From contig NZ_DFBS01000032.1 in NCBI RefSeq assembly GCF_002366715.1, positions 62,001 to 126,000 on the forward strand: DNA of 64,000 nt, in the 5' to 3' direction. The DNA comes from Halomonas sp. UBA3074 (GTDB lineage Bacteria > Pseudomonadota > Gammaproteobacteria > Pseudomonadales > Halomonadaceae). The position numbers and the translations under genes were made by a program. This document shows positions 16,781 through 25,433 of this stretch, one piece after another (position 1 is the first letter of the stretch; each line of letters starts with the position of its first letter). A model generated the notes under the pieces. It made no database searches. It was not told the origin of the DNA and saw only the letters and a program-made list of their open reading frames with translations.

Positions 16781-17917
16781 TCATGAGCGCGGTAGCCGCA
16801 CCCAGCCTCCCGCCTGCTGGCTTACCCAGCCCTCCAATTCAAGCATCAACAGGCGCTGCTGGCAGTCACTCACCGTCACCCCGGTGGTGTGAACCAATAG
16901 ATCGATCGGTGTCGGCGTGGCCGATAGGGAGGCTAATAAGGGGTCGGGGAAATTTTCAGCCAGCGTCGCTTGCTCAGCGGCGCTGTCTGGCGTAGCGGAT
17001 AAGCTTGGCTGAACGGCGGCGTCGTGGGGAATAAACGCCTCCGCCCAGTGGCCGAGATCGGCGATGATATCGTCGACGCTGCAGGCCAGATGCGCCGCGC
17101 CTTGACGCAGTAGTGTCAAGCAGCCGCGGGCCTGCACGTTATGCAACGAGCCCGGTAGCACAAACAGCTCACGGTTCTGCTCCAAGGTGAGCCGTGCGCT
17201 GACCAGCGAGCCGCTTTTTTCGGTCGCTTCCACCACCAGCGTGCCGAGTGACAGGCCGGTAACGATGCGATTGCGACGGGGAAAAAACGCAGGGCGGGCG
17301 ATGGTACCAGGTGGATGCTCTGATAGCAGCAGCCCGCCAGGTAAACGGCTGAGCTGCTCGTGGAGGTCGCGATGAGAAGCGGGATAAATCACATCGACAC
17401 CGCAACCGAGTACCGCCACGGTGCGCCCTCCCGCCGCTAGTGCGGCGCGCTGTGCGACGCCATCGACACCCAGCGCCATACCGCTGACCACGCACCAACC
17501 ACGTCGGGCCAGGTCGCGGGCAAAGGTTTGGGCGTTGTGGGTACCTTCGCCGGTCGGGCGGCGGGTGCCCACCATGGCAAGCTTGGGGCCTTCCAGCGCA
17601 CCAAGGTCGCCTTGAGCCCAAAGCACCACGGGCGGGTCGGGTAACTCGTTTAGCAGCGCAGGCCAGGCGGGATGGTCACGATGCAGCAGGTGGCGGCTTG
17701 GCCCGCCCTGCTGCCACGCCAGGGTCTCATCGACCACCTTTTGCAGCGGGCTGCGAGAAGGATGTTCCAGCCACAGGCGCAGCTCGTTGGCCGCGCGACT
17801 GGGCAGTGCGGCCAACCAACCCGCTGGCCACGCCGGCTGGCGGGCCACTAACTGGGCGATACGCAGCGCGCCCATGCCAGTTAACGAGTTGACCACCAGC
17901 CACGCCTGGGCGTCCAT
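16781..17917 (-). CDS. dprA: DNA-processing protein DprA (Smf)
   Basis: DprA binds incoming single-stranded DNA and loads RecA during natural transformation. The 378-residue protein has an N-terminal helical region, the Rossmann-like core with GTRRPTGEG, SGMALGVDGVAQRAAL, AVLGCGVDVIYP and RRNRIVTGLS, and a C-terminal winged-helix domain (about 320-375, PTPIDLLVHTTGVTVSDCQQRL). Whether the strain is transformable cannot be told from this window; dprA is common in bacteria not known to be competent. Confidence 0.95.
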   Translation of the reverse strand: MDAQAWLVVNSLTGMGALRIAQLVARQPAWPAGWLAALPSRAANELRLWLEHPSRSPLQKVVDETLAWQQGGPSRHLLHRDHPAWPALLNELPDPPVVLWAQGDLGALEGPKLAMVGTRRPTGEGTHNAQTFARDLARRGWCVVSGMALGVDGVAQRAALAAGGRTVAVLGCGVDVIYPASHRDLHEQLSRLPGGLLLSEHPPGTIARPAFFPRRNRIVTGLSLGTLVVEATEKSGSLVSARLTLEQNRELFVLPGSLHNVQARGCLTLLRQGAAHLACSVDDIIADLGHWAEAFIPHDAAVQPSLSATPDSAAEQATLAENFPDPLLASLSATPTPIDLLVHTTGVTVSDCQQRLLMLELEGWVSQQAGGWVRLPRS

Positions 17918-17949
17918 AAGTTCTCCTTAATCACTCAGTATTGCGCCCA

Positions 17950-18999
17950 CTAGTTAACCGGTGAGGCGACCTGATCGCCGACTGCCAATACGCGCGATGC
18001 CTGCATCACCAAGGCGTAGCTGACATGATCGTAGGGTTTGAATACCATCACCACGCCTGCCTCAGTGCTGGGCAACTGAACCAGTTCCTGGGTACGAGGA
18101 TCATTGATTAACTCCCCCTGCTGATTAACGCGCAGCACATGGCCTGCCTGCAAGCCATCCAGGGTTCCCCGATCGAGCGCAACGATTTGATAGCGACCAA
18201 TAAAGCGCACGCCCCCTGGCACGGCAATAATATGCCCTTCGACGTCATTTAACGGGGCGCGGGGCATAAACTCACTGTTTAGCTCGCGCTCTTCCAGCGG
18301 CAAGATAATATCGTTAATGCGTACTTCCTGATGCGAACTGACCACTTCGAGCTGCGCCAAATCGCCCTCACGGCTGATGGGCCGAGCCTGCCCGACACTG
18401 ATCAGCTCTAGCCCAAGCGGCGTGCCATCCATCGTCTGGTAGGGCTCGGATGGGCGAAAGATACCCACCTGGCCATGGGGTGGCACCTCACCGCGCACAT
18501 AGATTCGGTCCCCGGCCCCACTGATCAGACGACGATCATTCCCTGCCACGACATACGCCAACTCCTGTAGCCCTTCCCGATCATCTACTACGCGGTGTTC
18601 ACGCAGAAAGGCGCGCGCCACTGCCATCGGAATCGGTTCAATCGCCTCACGGTGCGGCAATGTGCGCACCTGAGGTGAAAGCTTCACCACCTGTTGGCCA
18701 CGCTCCAGCGCTAAACAGGGAGAGCCCTGACAGTCGCTCAGCACCAGCACGTCACCTGGATAGATCAAGTGTGGGTTGGCGATTTGCGGGTTGTGTTGCC
18801 ACAGCTGAGGCCACTGCCATGGGGCGTATAGAAAACGCCCGGCGATAGCCCATAGCGTATCGCCAGCAGCCACTTGATAGCGCTCGGGTGCATCGCTGCG
18901 CAGACGCTCCCACGCCGCTGCATCCGCGCTCAATAGCAAGGCTGCACTCAACAGCAGTGCGCCAAAAGCGTCACGGTAGGCGTGTTGTTTCGCCGCCAT
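17950..18999 (-). CDS. Secreted LysM-domain protein
   Basis: The 349-residue protein has a signal peptide (about residues 1-28, hydrophobic LLLSAALLLSADAAA). One LysM domain follows at about 39-88 (RYQVAAGDTLWAIAGRFL...NPHLIYPGDVLVL), which binds peptidoglycan. The C-terminal region of about 250 residues is beta-rich and without known catalytic motifs. This gene type regularly stands between dprA and def in gammaproteobacteria; its exact function is unknown. It is divergent from def, 192 bases apart. Confidence 0.85.
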   Translation of the reverse strand: MAAKQHAYRDAFGALLLSAALLLSADAAAWERLRSDAPERYQVAAGDTLWAIAGRFLYAPWQWPQLWQHNPQIANPHLIYPGDVLVLSDCQGSPCLALERGQQVVKLSPQVRTLPHREAIEPIPMAVARAFLREHRVVDDREGLQELAYVVAGNDRRLISGAGDRIYVRGEVPPHGQVGIFRPSEPYQTMDGTPLGLELISVGQARPISREGDLAQLEVVSSHQEVRINDIILPLEERELNSEFMPRAPLNDVEGHIIAVPGGVRFIGRYQIVALDRGTLDGLQAGHVLRVNQQGELINDPRTQELVQLPSTEAGVVMVFKPYDHVSYALVMQASRVLAVGDQVASPVN

Positions 19000-19084
19000 C
19001 CTGCTCTCCCCTCTGAGGGTATCCTTACGAATACACTATGATTGATAACACGCCCCTTGCTCCAGCCACCCATGCCCAGAAACG

Positions 19085-19114
19085 TTGACAGCATGATATA
19101 GTGACCCATCATAA
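19085..19114 (+). promoter_or_regulatory. Candidate promoter for def-fmt-rsmB
   Basis: A consensus TTGACA (19085-19090) and TCATAA (19109-19114) with an 18-base spacer lie about 80 bases before def. The intergenic region also has to hold the divergent promoter of the LysM gene, which I could not place. Confidence 0.5.
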
Positions 19115-19191
19115 AGTACCTAGGCGAGAAGACGCTCGTCACTGCCTAGCTTGACTTAATTTAGACTCAGCATAACGGTGATTGTAACGCC

Positions 19192-19704
19192 ATGGCCAAA
19201 CTTCCTATTCTTGAATTCCCCGATGAGCGCCTGCGCACCAAGGCAGCCGCGGTGGAAACCGTCGATGATGAAGTGCGTAAACTCGTCGATGATATGCTGG
19301 AGACCATGTATGACGCCCGAGGTATCGGTCTCGCCGCCACGCAGATTGATGTCCACCGGCGCGTGGTGGTGATGGATGTCAGCGACGACAACTCCCAACC
19401 CCTGGTTCTCATTAATCCGCGCTATACGCCGATAGGCGAGGAAAAAGAGCCGCTGTCAGAAGGCTGCCTGTCGATTCCCGAATATTACGCCGAAGTGCCA
19501 CGGTATCTTAAAGTGACGCTCAATGCGCTGGATCGTAATGGCGAGGCCTACGAGCTTGAGGCCGACGGTTTATTGGCACACTGTATTCAACATGAGTACG
19601 ACCACCTAGAGGGCGTGCTATTTGTTGATTACCTGTCGCCGCTCAAGCGCGACCGTATTCTCAAAAAGATGCAGAAGCGCCACAAGCAGATTCAGGACGC
19701 CTAA
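19192..19704 (+). CDS. def: Peptide deformylase
   Basis: Def removes the N-formyl group from new proteins. The three metal-binding motifs are GIGLAATQI, EGCLSIPE (ligand Cys) and HEYDH (two His and the catalytic Glu). Length 170 is typical. Next comes fmt, which adds the formyl group to the initiator tRNA; def-fmt-rsmB is a conserved operon. Confidence 0.97.
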   Translation: MAKLPILEFPDERLRTKAAAVETVDDEVRKLVDDMLETMYDARGIGLAATQIDVHRRVVVMDVSDDNSQPLVLINPRYTPIGEEKEPLSEGCLSIPEYYAEVPRYLKVTLNALDRNGEAYELEADGLLAHCIQHEYDHLEGVLFVDYLSPLKRDRILKKMQKRHKQIQDA

Positions 19705-19767
19705 GCCCTTTTCTGCCGATCCCTTTTTCCTGCTTACATTTTCGATACGCCAGGTAGCCCTCAACTT

Positions 19768-20760
19768 ATGTCACGATTGCGCGTTGTTTTTGCCGGCACG
19801 CCTGAATTCGCCGCTTCGAGTCTGGCAACGCTGCTGGAAAGCCAACACCAGGTGGTCGCGGTTTACACCCAGCCCGACCGCCCTGCCGGGCGGGGCCGCA
19901 AACTTACGCCCAGCCCAGTGAAACAGCTGGCGCTAGCGCACGACCTGCCCGTTTATCAGCCCCAAACCTTAAAAGAGCCCGCCGCGCAGGCTGAGCTCGC
20001 GGCGCTGAACGCGGACATCATGGTCGTGGTCGCCTATGGGCTGCTGCTTCCCCAAGCCGTGTTGGACCTACCGCGCTTGGGCTGCGTTAACGTTCACGCC
20101 TCGCTGCTGCCCCGCTGGCGCGGCGCGGCGCCCATTCAGCGGGCCATCGAAGCGGGCGATAGCGTCTCGGGCGTCACCATCATGCAGATGGACGCGGGCT
20201 TGGATACCGGCGCTATGCTGTCTGAAGTGCGCACGCCGATTACGTCACGCACCACCGGTGGCGAGTTACATGACCGCCTCGCGGTTCAAGGCGCCAATGC
20301 ACTCGTGACCGTGCTGGATGATCTAGCTAAGGGCACCATTACCGCCACGCCGCAGCCAGAGGAAGGCGTGACCTACGCCGCTAAACTCAGCAAAGCGGAA
20401 GCCGAACTCGATTTTCACCAGCCCGCTCTTCAACTGGCCAGCAAAATTCGTGCGTTCAACCCTTGGCCGGTTGCTTGGTGTGCGCTGGGCGATGATCGCC
20501 TGCGACTGCTGATGGCAAGCGCCGAAACGGGCGACCACCCGCCGAACGAACCCGGCACGCTACTTGAGCACGGTGACGACCATCTGCGCATTGCCTGCGG
20601 CAGCGATGGTCGCGACGTGCTGTGTGTCACCATCGCGCAGCTGCCCGGCGGCAAAGCGATGGCCGTTCGAGAGCTACTCAATGCGCGCCACGCGCGCCTT
20701 GCTACCGGCACTCACTTAGGCAAACCAACGGCTCAGGCCAGTGAAGGAGATACACCATGA
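19768..20760 (+). CDS. fmt: Methionyl-tRNA formyltransferase
   Basis: Fmt formylates Met-tRNA-fMet with 10-formyl-tetrahydrofolate. The N-terminal domain carries the formyltransferase signature HASLLPRWRGAAPIQRAI with the catalytic Asn/His/Asp set (NVHASLLPRWRG; MDAGLDTG). The C-terminal OB-like domain begins near residue 210 (FNPWPVAW). The 330-residue length is slightly longer than the usual 315, owing to the tail after residue 310. It overlaps rsmB by four bases (ATGA). Confidence 0.97.
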   Translation: MSRLRVVFAGTPEFAASSLATLLESQHQVVAVYTQPDRPAGRGRKLTPSPVKQLALAHDLPVYQPQTLKEPAAQAELAALNADIMVVVAYGLLLPQAVLDLPRLGCVNVHASLLPRWRGAAPIQRAIEAGDSVSGVTIMQMDAGLDTGAMLSEVRTPITSRTTGGELHDRLAVQGANALVTVLDDLAKGTITATPQPEEGVTYAAKLSKAEAELDFHQPALQLASKIRAFNPWPVAWCALGDDRLRLLMASAETGDHPPNEPGTLLEHGDDHLRIACGSDGRDVLCVTIAQLPGGKAMAVRELLNARHARLATGTHLGKPTAQASEGDTP

Positions 20761-22094
20761 GCCAAAAGCGCCCCCCTCCAAGCGGTGGCAGTGGCCAGGA
20801 AGTACGCGCCGCTGCGGCCCGCGCACTGGCGCCGGTACTCAGCGACCAAGGTTCATTGGCCGGGCTGGACGAACATAGCGTGGTGGCCCGTGATCGTGGG
20901 CTGCTCAAAGAGCTCTGCTTTGGCACCTGCCGCCGCTTACCCCGCCTGGAAGCGTTAGCCAGTGTTCTGCTTAAGCAGCCTTTCAAGAAACGCGATAGCG
21001 ATGTGCAGGCTCTGCTGTTACTGGGTATCTACCAGTTGCTCTACATGCGTATTCCCGCCCATGCGGCGGTCGGCGAAACCGCAGGGGCGGCGCGCTTACT
21101 CAAGAAAGAGTGGGCCACACGCGTACTCAATGGCTGCCTGCGCCGCCTACAGCGCGAGTCAGAGGCGCTTCAGGCGCAGGTAGATAAGGAGGAGAGTGTA
21201 GCGTTAGAGCATCCGCCCTGGTTACTTAACGCCTTGCGTCAGGCCTGGCCTGAGCAGTGGCGCGCTGTTGTGGAAGCCAATAACCAGCCGGGGCCGATGA
21301 CGTTAAGAGTGAATCAGCATCACAACGACCGTGAAGCCTACCTTTCGTTGTTGACCGAGCAGGGATTGAGCGGCCACTTATGCCCCCACGCCCCCGATGC
21401 GATCACGCTGGAAACGCCCTGCGATGTCAGCACGCTTCCCGGCTTTGACGCGGGGCACGTCAGCGTTCAGGACGAAGCGGCGCAGCTCTCGGCAGTGCTG
21501 CTGGGGCCTGCTTTAGCGCCTCGCCCCGGTGCCCACGTCTTGGATGCTTGCTGTGCGCCTGGCGGTAAAACCGCGCATTTGCTGGAGCAGTTCGATATCA
21601 ACCTGATCGCAATCGATAGCGATAACCAGCGCCTGGCACGGGTAGACGATACCCTCAATCGGTTAGGCGTCGAAGCGGTGCTCGAACACGCCGATGCCAC
21701 CGAGCGTGACTGGTGGAGTGGCACGCCCTTTGATGCCATTTTGCTCGATGCGCCTTGCTCGGGTACCGGTGTTATCCGCCGCCACCCGGATATCAAAAAA
21801 CTGCGCCGTAAGGACGATATTCGCCCCTTGGCCAAGCTTCAGCGCCAGCTGTTAGACAACCTCTGGCCGATGCTGCGCGAAGGCGGCACCCTGCTCTACG
21901 CCACCTGCTCGGTTCTGCCGGAAGAGAACAGTGAACAAATCGAGGCGTTTCTTGCCCGCACGCCTGACGCTCATGTGACTACGCCTAACGACGTTGCCTG
22001 GGGCATTGTCAGCGGCGCGGGTCGCCAACTGTTTCCGGCACAGGGCAGCCACGATGGCTTTTTTTATGCCAGACTAGAGAAGCGGTCTGTCTAG
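20757..22094 (+). CDS. rsmB: 16S rRNA (cytosine-967-C5)-methyltransferase RsmB
   Basis: RsmB methylates C967 of 16S rRNA. An N-terminal NusB-like RNA-binding domain covers about residues 10-150. The C-terminal SAM domain has DACCAPGGKTAHLLE, the motif IV LLDAPCSGTGVIRRHPDIK and the nucleophile-containing ATCSVLPEEN. Length 445 is normal. It is the last gene of def-fmt-rsmB; in many relatives trkA follows directly, but here a dodecin gene lies between. Confidence 0.96.
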   Translation: MSQKRPPPSGGSGQEVRAAAARALAPVLSDQGSLAGLDEHSVVARDRGLLKELCFGTCRRLPRLEALASVLLKQPFKKRDSDVQALLLLGIYQLLYMRIPAHAAVGETAGAARLLKKEWATRVLNGCLRRLQRESEALQAQVDKEESVALEHPPWLLNALRQAWPEQWRAVVEANNQPGPMTLRVNQHHNDREAYLSLLTEQGLSGHLCPHAPDAITLETPCDVSTLPGFDAGHVSVQDEAAQLSAVLLGPALAPRPGAHVLDACCAPGGKTAHLLEQFDINLIAIDSDNQRLARVDDTLNRLGVEAVLEHADATERDWWSGTPFDAILLDAPCSGTGVIRRHPDIKKLRRKDDIRPLAKLQRQLLDNLWPMLREGGTLLYATCSVLPEENSEQIEAFLARTPDAHVTTPNDVAWGIVSGAGRQLFPAQGSHDGFFYARLEKRSV

Positions 22095-22143
22095 GCATTC
22101 ACCGATGCCAAGGCAGTGAATTTATGACAAGGAAGGAGACACT

Positions 22144-22350
22144 ATGAGTCATCATACTTACAAGCACGTAGAACTGACCGGATCTTCAGAGAAAGGGATC
22201 GAAGAAGCCGTTCAGAACGCACTGGCCAAAGCATCCGAAACCATCCAGCACATGCGCTGGCTGGAAGTGGTCGACACCCGTGGCCATATTGAAGATGGCC
22301 AAGTGGCGCACTGGCAAGTGACGGTTAAAGTCGGCTTTACGCTAGAATAA
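22144..22350 (+). CDS. Dodecin family flavin-binding protein
   Basis: Dodecins form hollow dodecamers that store or buffer flavins. The 68-residue protein has the family pattern HVELTGSSEKGIEEAV, the aromatic Trp39 in MRWLEV and Gln58 in HWQVTVKVGF, which correspond to the residues that stack on and hydrogen-bond with the flavin ring. Ribosome binding site AAGGAGAC precedes the ATG. It sits alone between rsmB and trkA. Confidence 0.92.
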   Translation: MSHHTYKHVELTGSSEKGIEEAVQNALAKASETIQHMRWLEVVDTRGHIEDGQVAHWQVTVKVGFTLE

Positions 22351-22368
22351 GCCTCACCTGCTTTTCAG

Positions 22369-22400
22369 CGGCGGCTGGTTTACACTGGCCGCCGTCTTTA
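22369..22400 (+). terminator. Likely terminator after the dodecin gene
   Basis: CGGCGGC and GCCGCCG form a 7-bp stem around a 12-base loop, followed by TCTTTA. A second dyad, TAAGACC/GGTCTTA at 22452-22472, lies closer to trkA but has no T run. Confidence 0.55.
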
Positions 22401-22514
22401 TTGCAGCGCATGATAGACCCTCCTGCCCCCTTGCGGGTCAGAACAGCGTCCTAAGACCGCCTTCTGGTCTTAACGACATCGCGCTGGCGCTTTTAATGGA
22501 ACCGATGCTCAGCA

Positions 22515-23888
22515 ATGAAAATCATCATTCTCGGCGCCGGCCAGGTCGGCGGCACCTTGGCAGAACACCTCGCTCGCGAGGAAAACGACATCACGGTCGT
22601 TGATACCGACGCGAAAAAGCTGCGCGATCTGCACACCAAACTCGATATCCGCACCGTGACCGGCGCGGGCTCCTACCCGATCGTGCTGCGCCAGGCAGGC
22701 TGCGAAGACGCCGACATGTTGATCGCCGTGACCAACAGCGACGAGATCAATATGATCGCCTGCCAAGTGGCCCATACGCTGTTTCGCACCCCCACCAAAA
22801 TTGCCCGCGTGCGCGCCACGGCGTACCTGACCCGTAAGGGGCTATTCGCCCACGAAGCGATTCCCATCGACGTACTGATCAGCCCCGAGCAGGTGGTCAC
22901 CGACCACGTGCGCCGCCTGATCGAGCACCCCGGTGCGCTACAGGTACTGGAGTTTGCAGGAGGCCTCGTTCAATTGGTCGCGGTAAAAGCGTTTTACGGC
23001 GGCCCGCTGGTGGGTCAGGATTTGGCCTTTCTGCGTCGCCATATGCCCAACGTGGATACCCGTGTGGCGGCGATCTATCGCCGTAGCCGACCGATCATTC
23101 CCCGTGGCGATACGGTGATCGAAGCCGACGACGAGGTCTTCTTCCTCGCCGCTCGGCGCGATATTCGCGCGGTGATGAGCGAGCTGCGCCGAGTCGAGCG
23201 AGACTTCCGCCGCGTGGTGATTGCCGGGGGCGGCAATATCGGCGAGCGGCTGGCGGAGCATTTGGAGCATAGCCACCAGGTCAAGATCATCGAGCACAAC
23301 CTGGAACGCTGCACCACGCTCTCCGAGCGGTTGGATCGCACCGTGGTCCTCCACGGCAGCGCCACCAGCAAACGGCTGCTTGAAGAGGAGAACATCGAAG
23401 AGTGCGATATCTTCTGCGCGCTGACCAACGACGACGAGGTCAATATCATGTCGTCACTGCTGGCCAAGCGATTAGGCGCCAAGAAGGTGCTGACGCTAAT
23501 TAACAACGCCGCTTACGTCGATTTAGTGCAAGGTGGCGAGATCGATATTGCGATATCACCCCAGCAGGCGACCATTGGCAGCCTGCTGACCCACGTGCGC
23601 CGGGGCGACATCGTCAACGTCCACTCGTTGCGCCGGGGCGCCGCGGAAGCGATTGAGGCGATCGCTCACGGCGACAAGCAGTCCTCTAAAGTGGTTGGCC
23701 GCACCATCCGAGAGATCGATCTCCCCGAAGGCACCACCATTGGCGCCATTGTGCGCGGTAAAGAGGTCATCATTGCCCATGGTGACGTGATGGTGGAGAG
23801 CGGCGACCACGTGATTCTGTTTGTGATCGACAAACGCCGCATTCGTGATGTGGAGCGCTTGTTCCAAGTCGGTCTCACGTTCTTTTGA
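22515..23888 (+). CDS. trkA: Trk system K+ uptake regulatory protein TrkA
   Basis: TrkA is the cytoplasmic NAD(H)/ATP-binding subunit that gates the TrkH potassium channel. The 457-residue protein holds two RCK units. The first NAD-binding motif is IILGAGQVGGTLAEHL (residues 3-18) and the second is VVIAGGGNIGERLAEHL (near 235-250). Each is followed by a TrkA-C domain. It is followed by trkH 52 bases later. K+ uptake is central to osmoadaptation, which suits a halophile. Confidence 0.96.
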   Translation: MKIIILGAGQVGGTLAEHLAREENDITVVDTDAKKLRDLHTKLDIRTVTGAGSYPIVLRQAGCEDADMLIAVTNSDEINMIACQVAHTLFRTPTKIARVRATAYLTRKGLFAHEAIPIDVLISPEQVVTDHVRRLIEHPGALQVLEFAGGLVQLVAVKAFYGGPLVGQDLAFLRRHMPNVDTRVAAIYRRSRPIIPRGDTVIEADDEVFFLAARRDIRAVMSELRRVERDFRRVVIAGGGNIGERLAEHLEHSHQVKIIEHNLERCTTLSERLDRTVVLHGSATSKRLLEEENIEECDIFCALTNDDEVNIMSSLLAKRLGAKKVLTLINNAAYVDLVQGGEIDIAISPQQATIGSLLTHVRRGDIVNVHSLRRGAAEAIEAIAHGDKQSSKVVGRTIREIDLPEGTTIGAIVRGKEVIIAHGDVMVESGDHVILFVIDKRRIRDVERLFQVGLTFF

Positions 23889-23940
23889 TAACCCCCGAAC
23901 CACTGCCGCTGGCAGCCAATAACAGGAGCATGCGACAACC

Positions 23941-25389
23941 ATGAGTCTGCGGGTTATTTTGCGCATATTGGGGCTGCTGCTGATGCTATTCAGCCTGACC
24001 ATGCTGCCCCCAACGCTAATCTCTCTCTGGTTTCGCGACGGCGTCTGGAGTGCTTATATCAGCGGTATCGCTATTTCGGTGGCCACCGGGCTGCTGCTGT
24101 ATTTACCCAATCGACGTTCACAAAAAGAGCTGCGCATCCGCGATGGTTTTATTATCGCCGCCATGTTCTGGACGGTGTTGGCGCTGTTCGGCTCGCTCCC
24201 CCTAATGCTGTTTGGCGAAGGCTCGCTGAGTATCACCGATGCGGTATTCGAGTCGTTTTCCGGCCTGACCACCACCGGTGCCACGGTGATTACCGGCATC
24301 GACTTTTTGCCCGAATCGATTCTTTATTACCGCCAGCAGCTCCAGTGGCTGGGTGGCATGGGGATCGTCGTACTGGCCGTTGCCATCCTGCCCACGCTCG
24401 GGGTCGGCGGCATGGCCCTCTACCGTACCGAGATACCAGGCCCTCTCAAGGACTCCAAGCTAACGCCACGCATTACCGAAACCGCCAAGGCGCTGTGGTA
24501 TATCTATGCCACGCTCACCGTGGCCTGCATGGTGGCTTATATGTTGGCGGGCATGAGCTGGTTCGATGCCTTGAGCCACAGCTTTTCCACCATCGCCAAC
24601 GGCGGCTTTTCTACCTACGATGCCAGCATTGGCTATTTTGATAGCGCCACGATTGAGTTGATCTGTGTCGCCTTCATGCTTATTTCGGCGTTCAGTTTCA
24701 GCCTACATTTCATTGCATGGCGTGAAAAAAGTTTGATGCACTATTTTCATGACCCTGAAGCGCGCTTTTTGATGCTTTTTTTGCTGGCCCTGATCGTCGT
24801 AACCGTGCTGTCGCTGTGGCTAACGGCCACCTACGATACGTTGCGTGGTTTACGGCACGGCGTCTTTCAAGTGGTCTCGGTCGCCACGACCGCAGGCTTC
24901 AGTGTCGCTGACTTCTCCATGTGGCCAGGCGCCCTGCCCTTTCTGCTGTTTGTCGCCGCCTTTGTGGGTGGCTGTTCCGGCTCTACCGGTGGCGGCATGA
25001 AGGTGATACGGATTATTTTGATCCTTAAACAAGGCATGCGCGAAATCATGCGCTTAATCCACCCCAATGCGGTCATTGCCGTCAAAGTGGGCAAGGTCAG
25101 CGTGCCGGACAGCATTGCCCAGGCGGTCTGGGGTTTCTTCTCCGTTTACGTCCTGCTGTTCTTTTTAATGTTAGTCGGGGTCATGGCGACTGGCGTTGAT
25201 CAGGTAACCGCTTGGTCGACGGTCGGGTCTGCGCTCAACAACCTAGGCCCGGCGCTGGGTGAAGCTAGTACCCACTATGGTGATATGCCCAGCCTCGCGA
25301 AATGGATACTGGTACTGGCCATGCTGTTAGGACGCCTGGAAATTTTTACCGTGCTAGTGCTATTTACACCCGCTTTCTGGCGGCGTTAA
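23941..25389 (+). CDS. trkH: Trk system K+ uptake channel TrkH
   Basis: TrkH is the membrane channel subunit for potassium. The 482-residue protein has about 10-12 membrane segments and four degenerate P-loops, visible as FESFSGLTTTGATVITG, HSFSTIANGGFSTYD, SVATTAGFSVADF and NNLGPALGE. The selectivity glycines are present in each. Length matches the TrkH/TrkI group; Halomonas is known to have such Na+-tolerant Trk systems. It is co-directional with trkA. Confidence 0.96.
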   Translation: MSLRVILRILGLLLMLFSLTMLPPTLISLWFRDGVWSAYISGIAISVATGLLLYLPNRRSQKELRIRDGFIIAAMFWTVLALFGSLPLMLFGEGSLSITDAVFESFSGLTTTGATVITGIDFLPESILYYRQQLQWLGGMGIVVLAVAILPTLGVGGMALYRTEIPGPLKDSKLTPRITETAKALWYIYATLTVACMVAYMLAGMSWFDALSHSFSTIANGGFSTYDASIGYFDSATIELICVAFMLISAFSFSLHFIAWREKSLMHYFHDPEARFLMLFLLALIVVTVLSLWLTATYDTLRGLRHGVFQVVSVATTAGFSVADFSMWPGALPFLLFVAAFVGGCSGSTGGGMKVIRIILILKQGMREIMRLIHPNAVIAVKVGKVSVPDSIAQAVWGFFSVYVLLFFLMLVGVMATGVDQVTAWSTVGSALNNLGPALGEASTHYGDMPSLAKWILVLAMLLGRLEIFTVLVLFTPAFWRR

Positions 25390-25433
25390 GCACGTCACGC
25401 CTGCCCCCTTATTGATCGATTTGAGAGCTGTTA

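Noticed and set aside
22441..22500. Riboswitch or K+-responsive leader before trkA
   Set aside because: Only one simple 7-bp dyad is visible, without conserved motif of a known riboswitch class.
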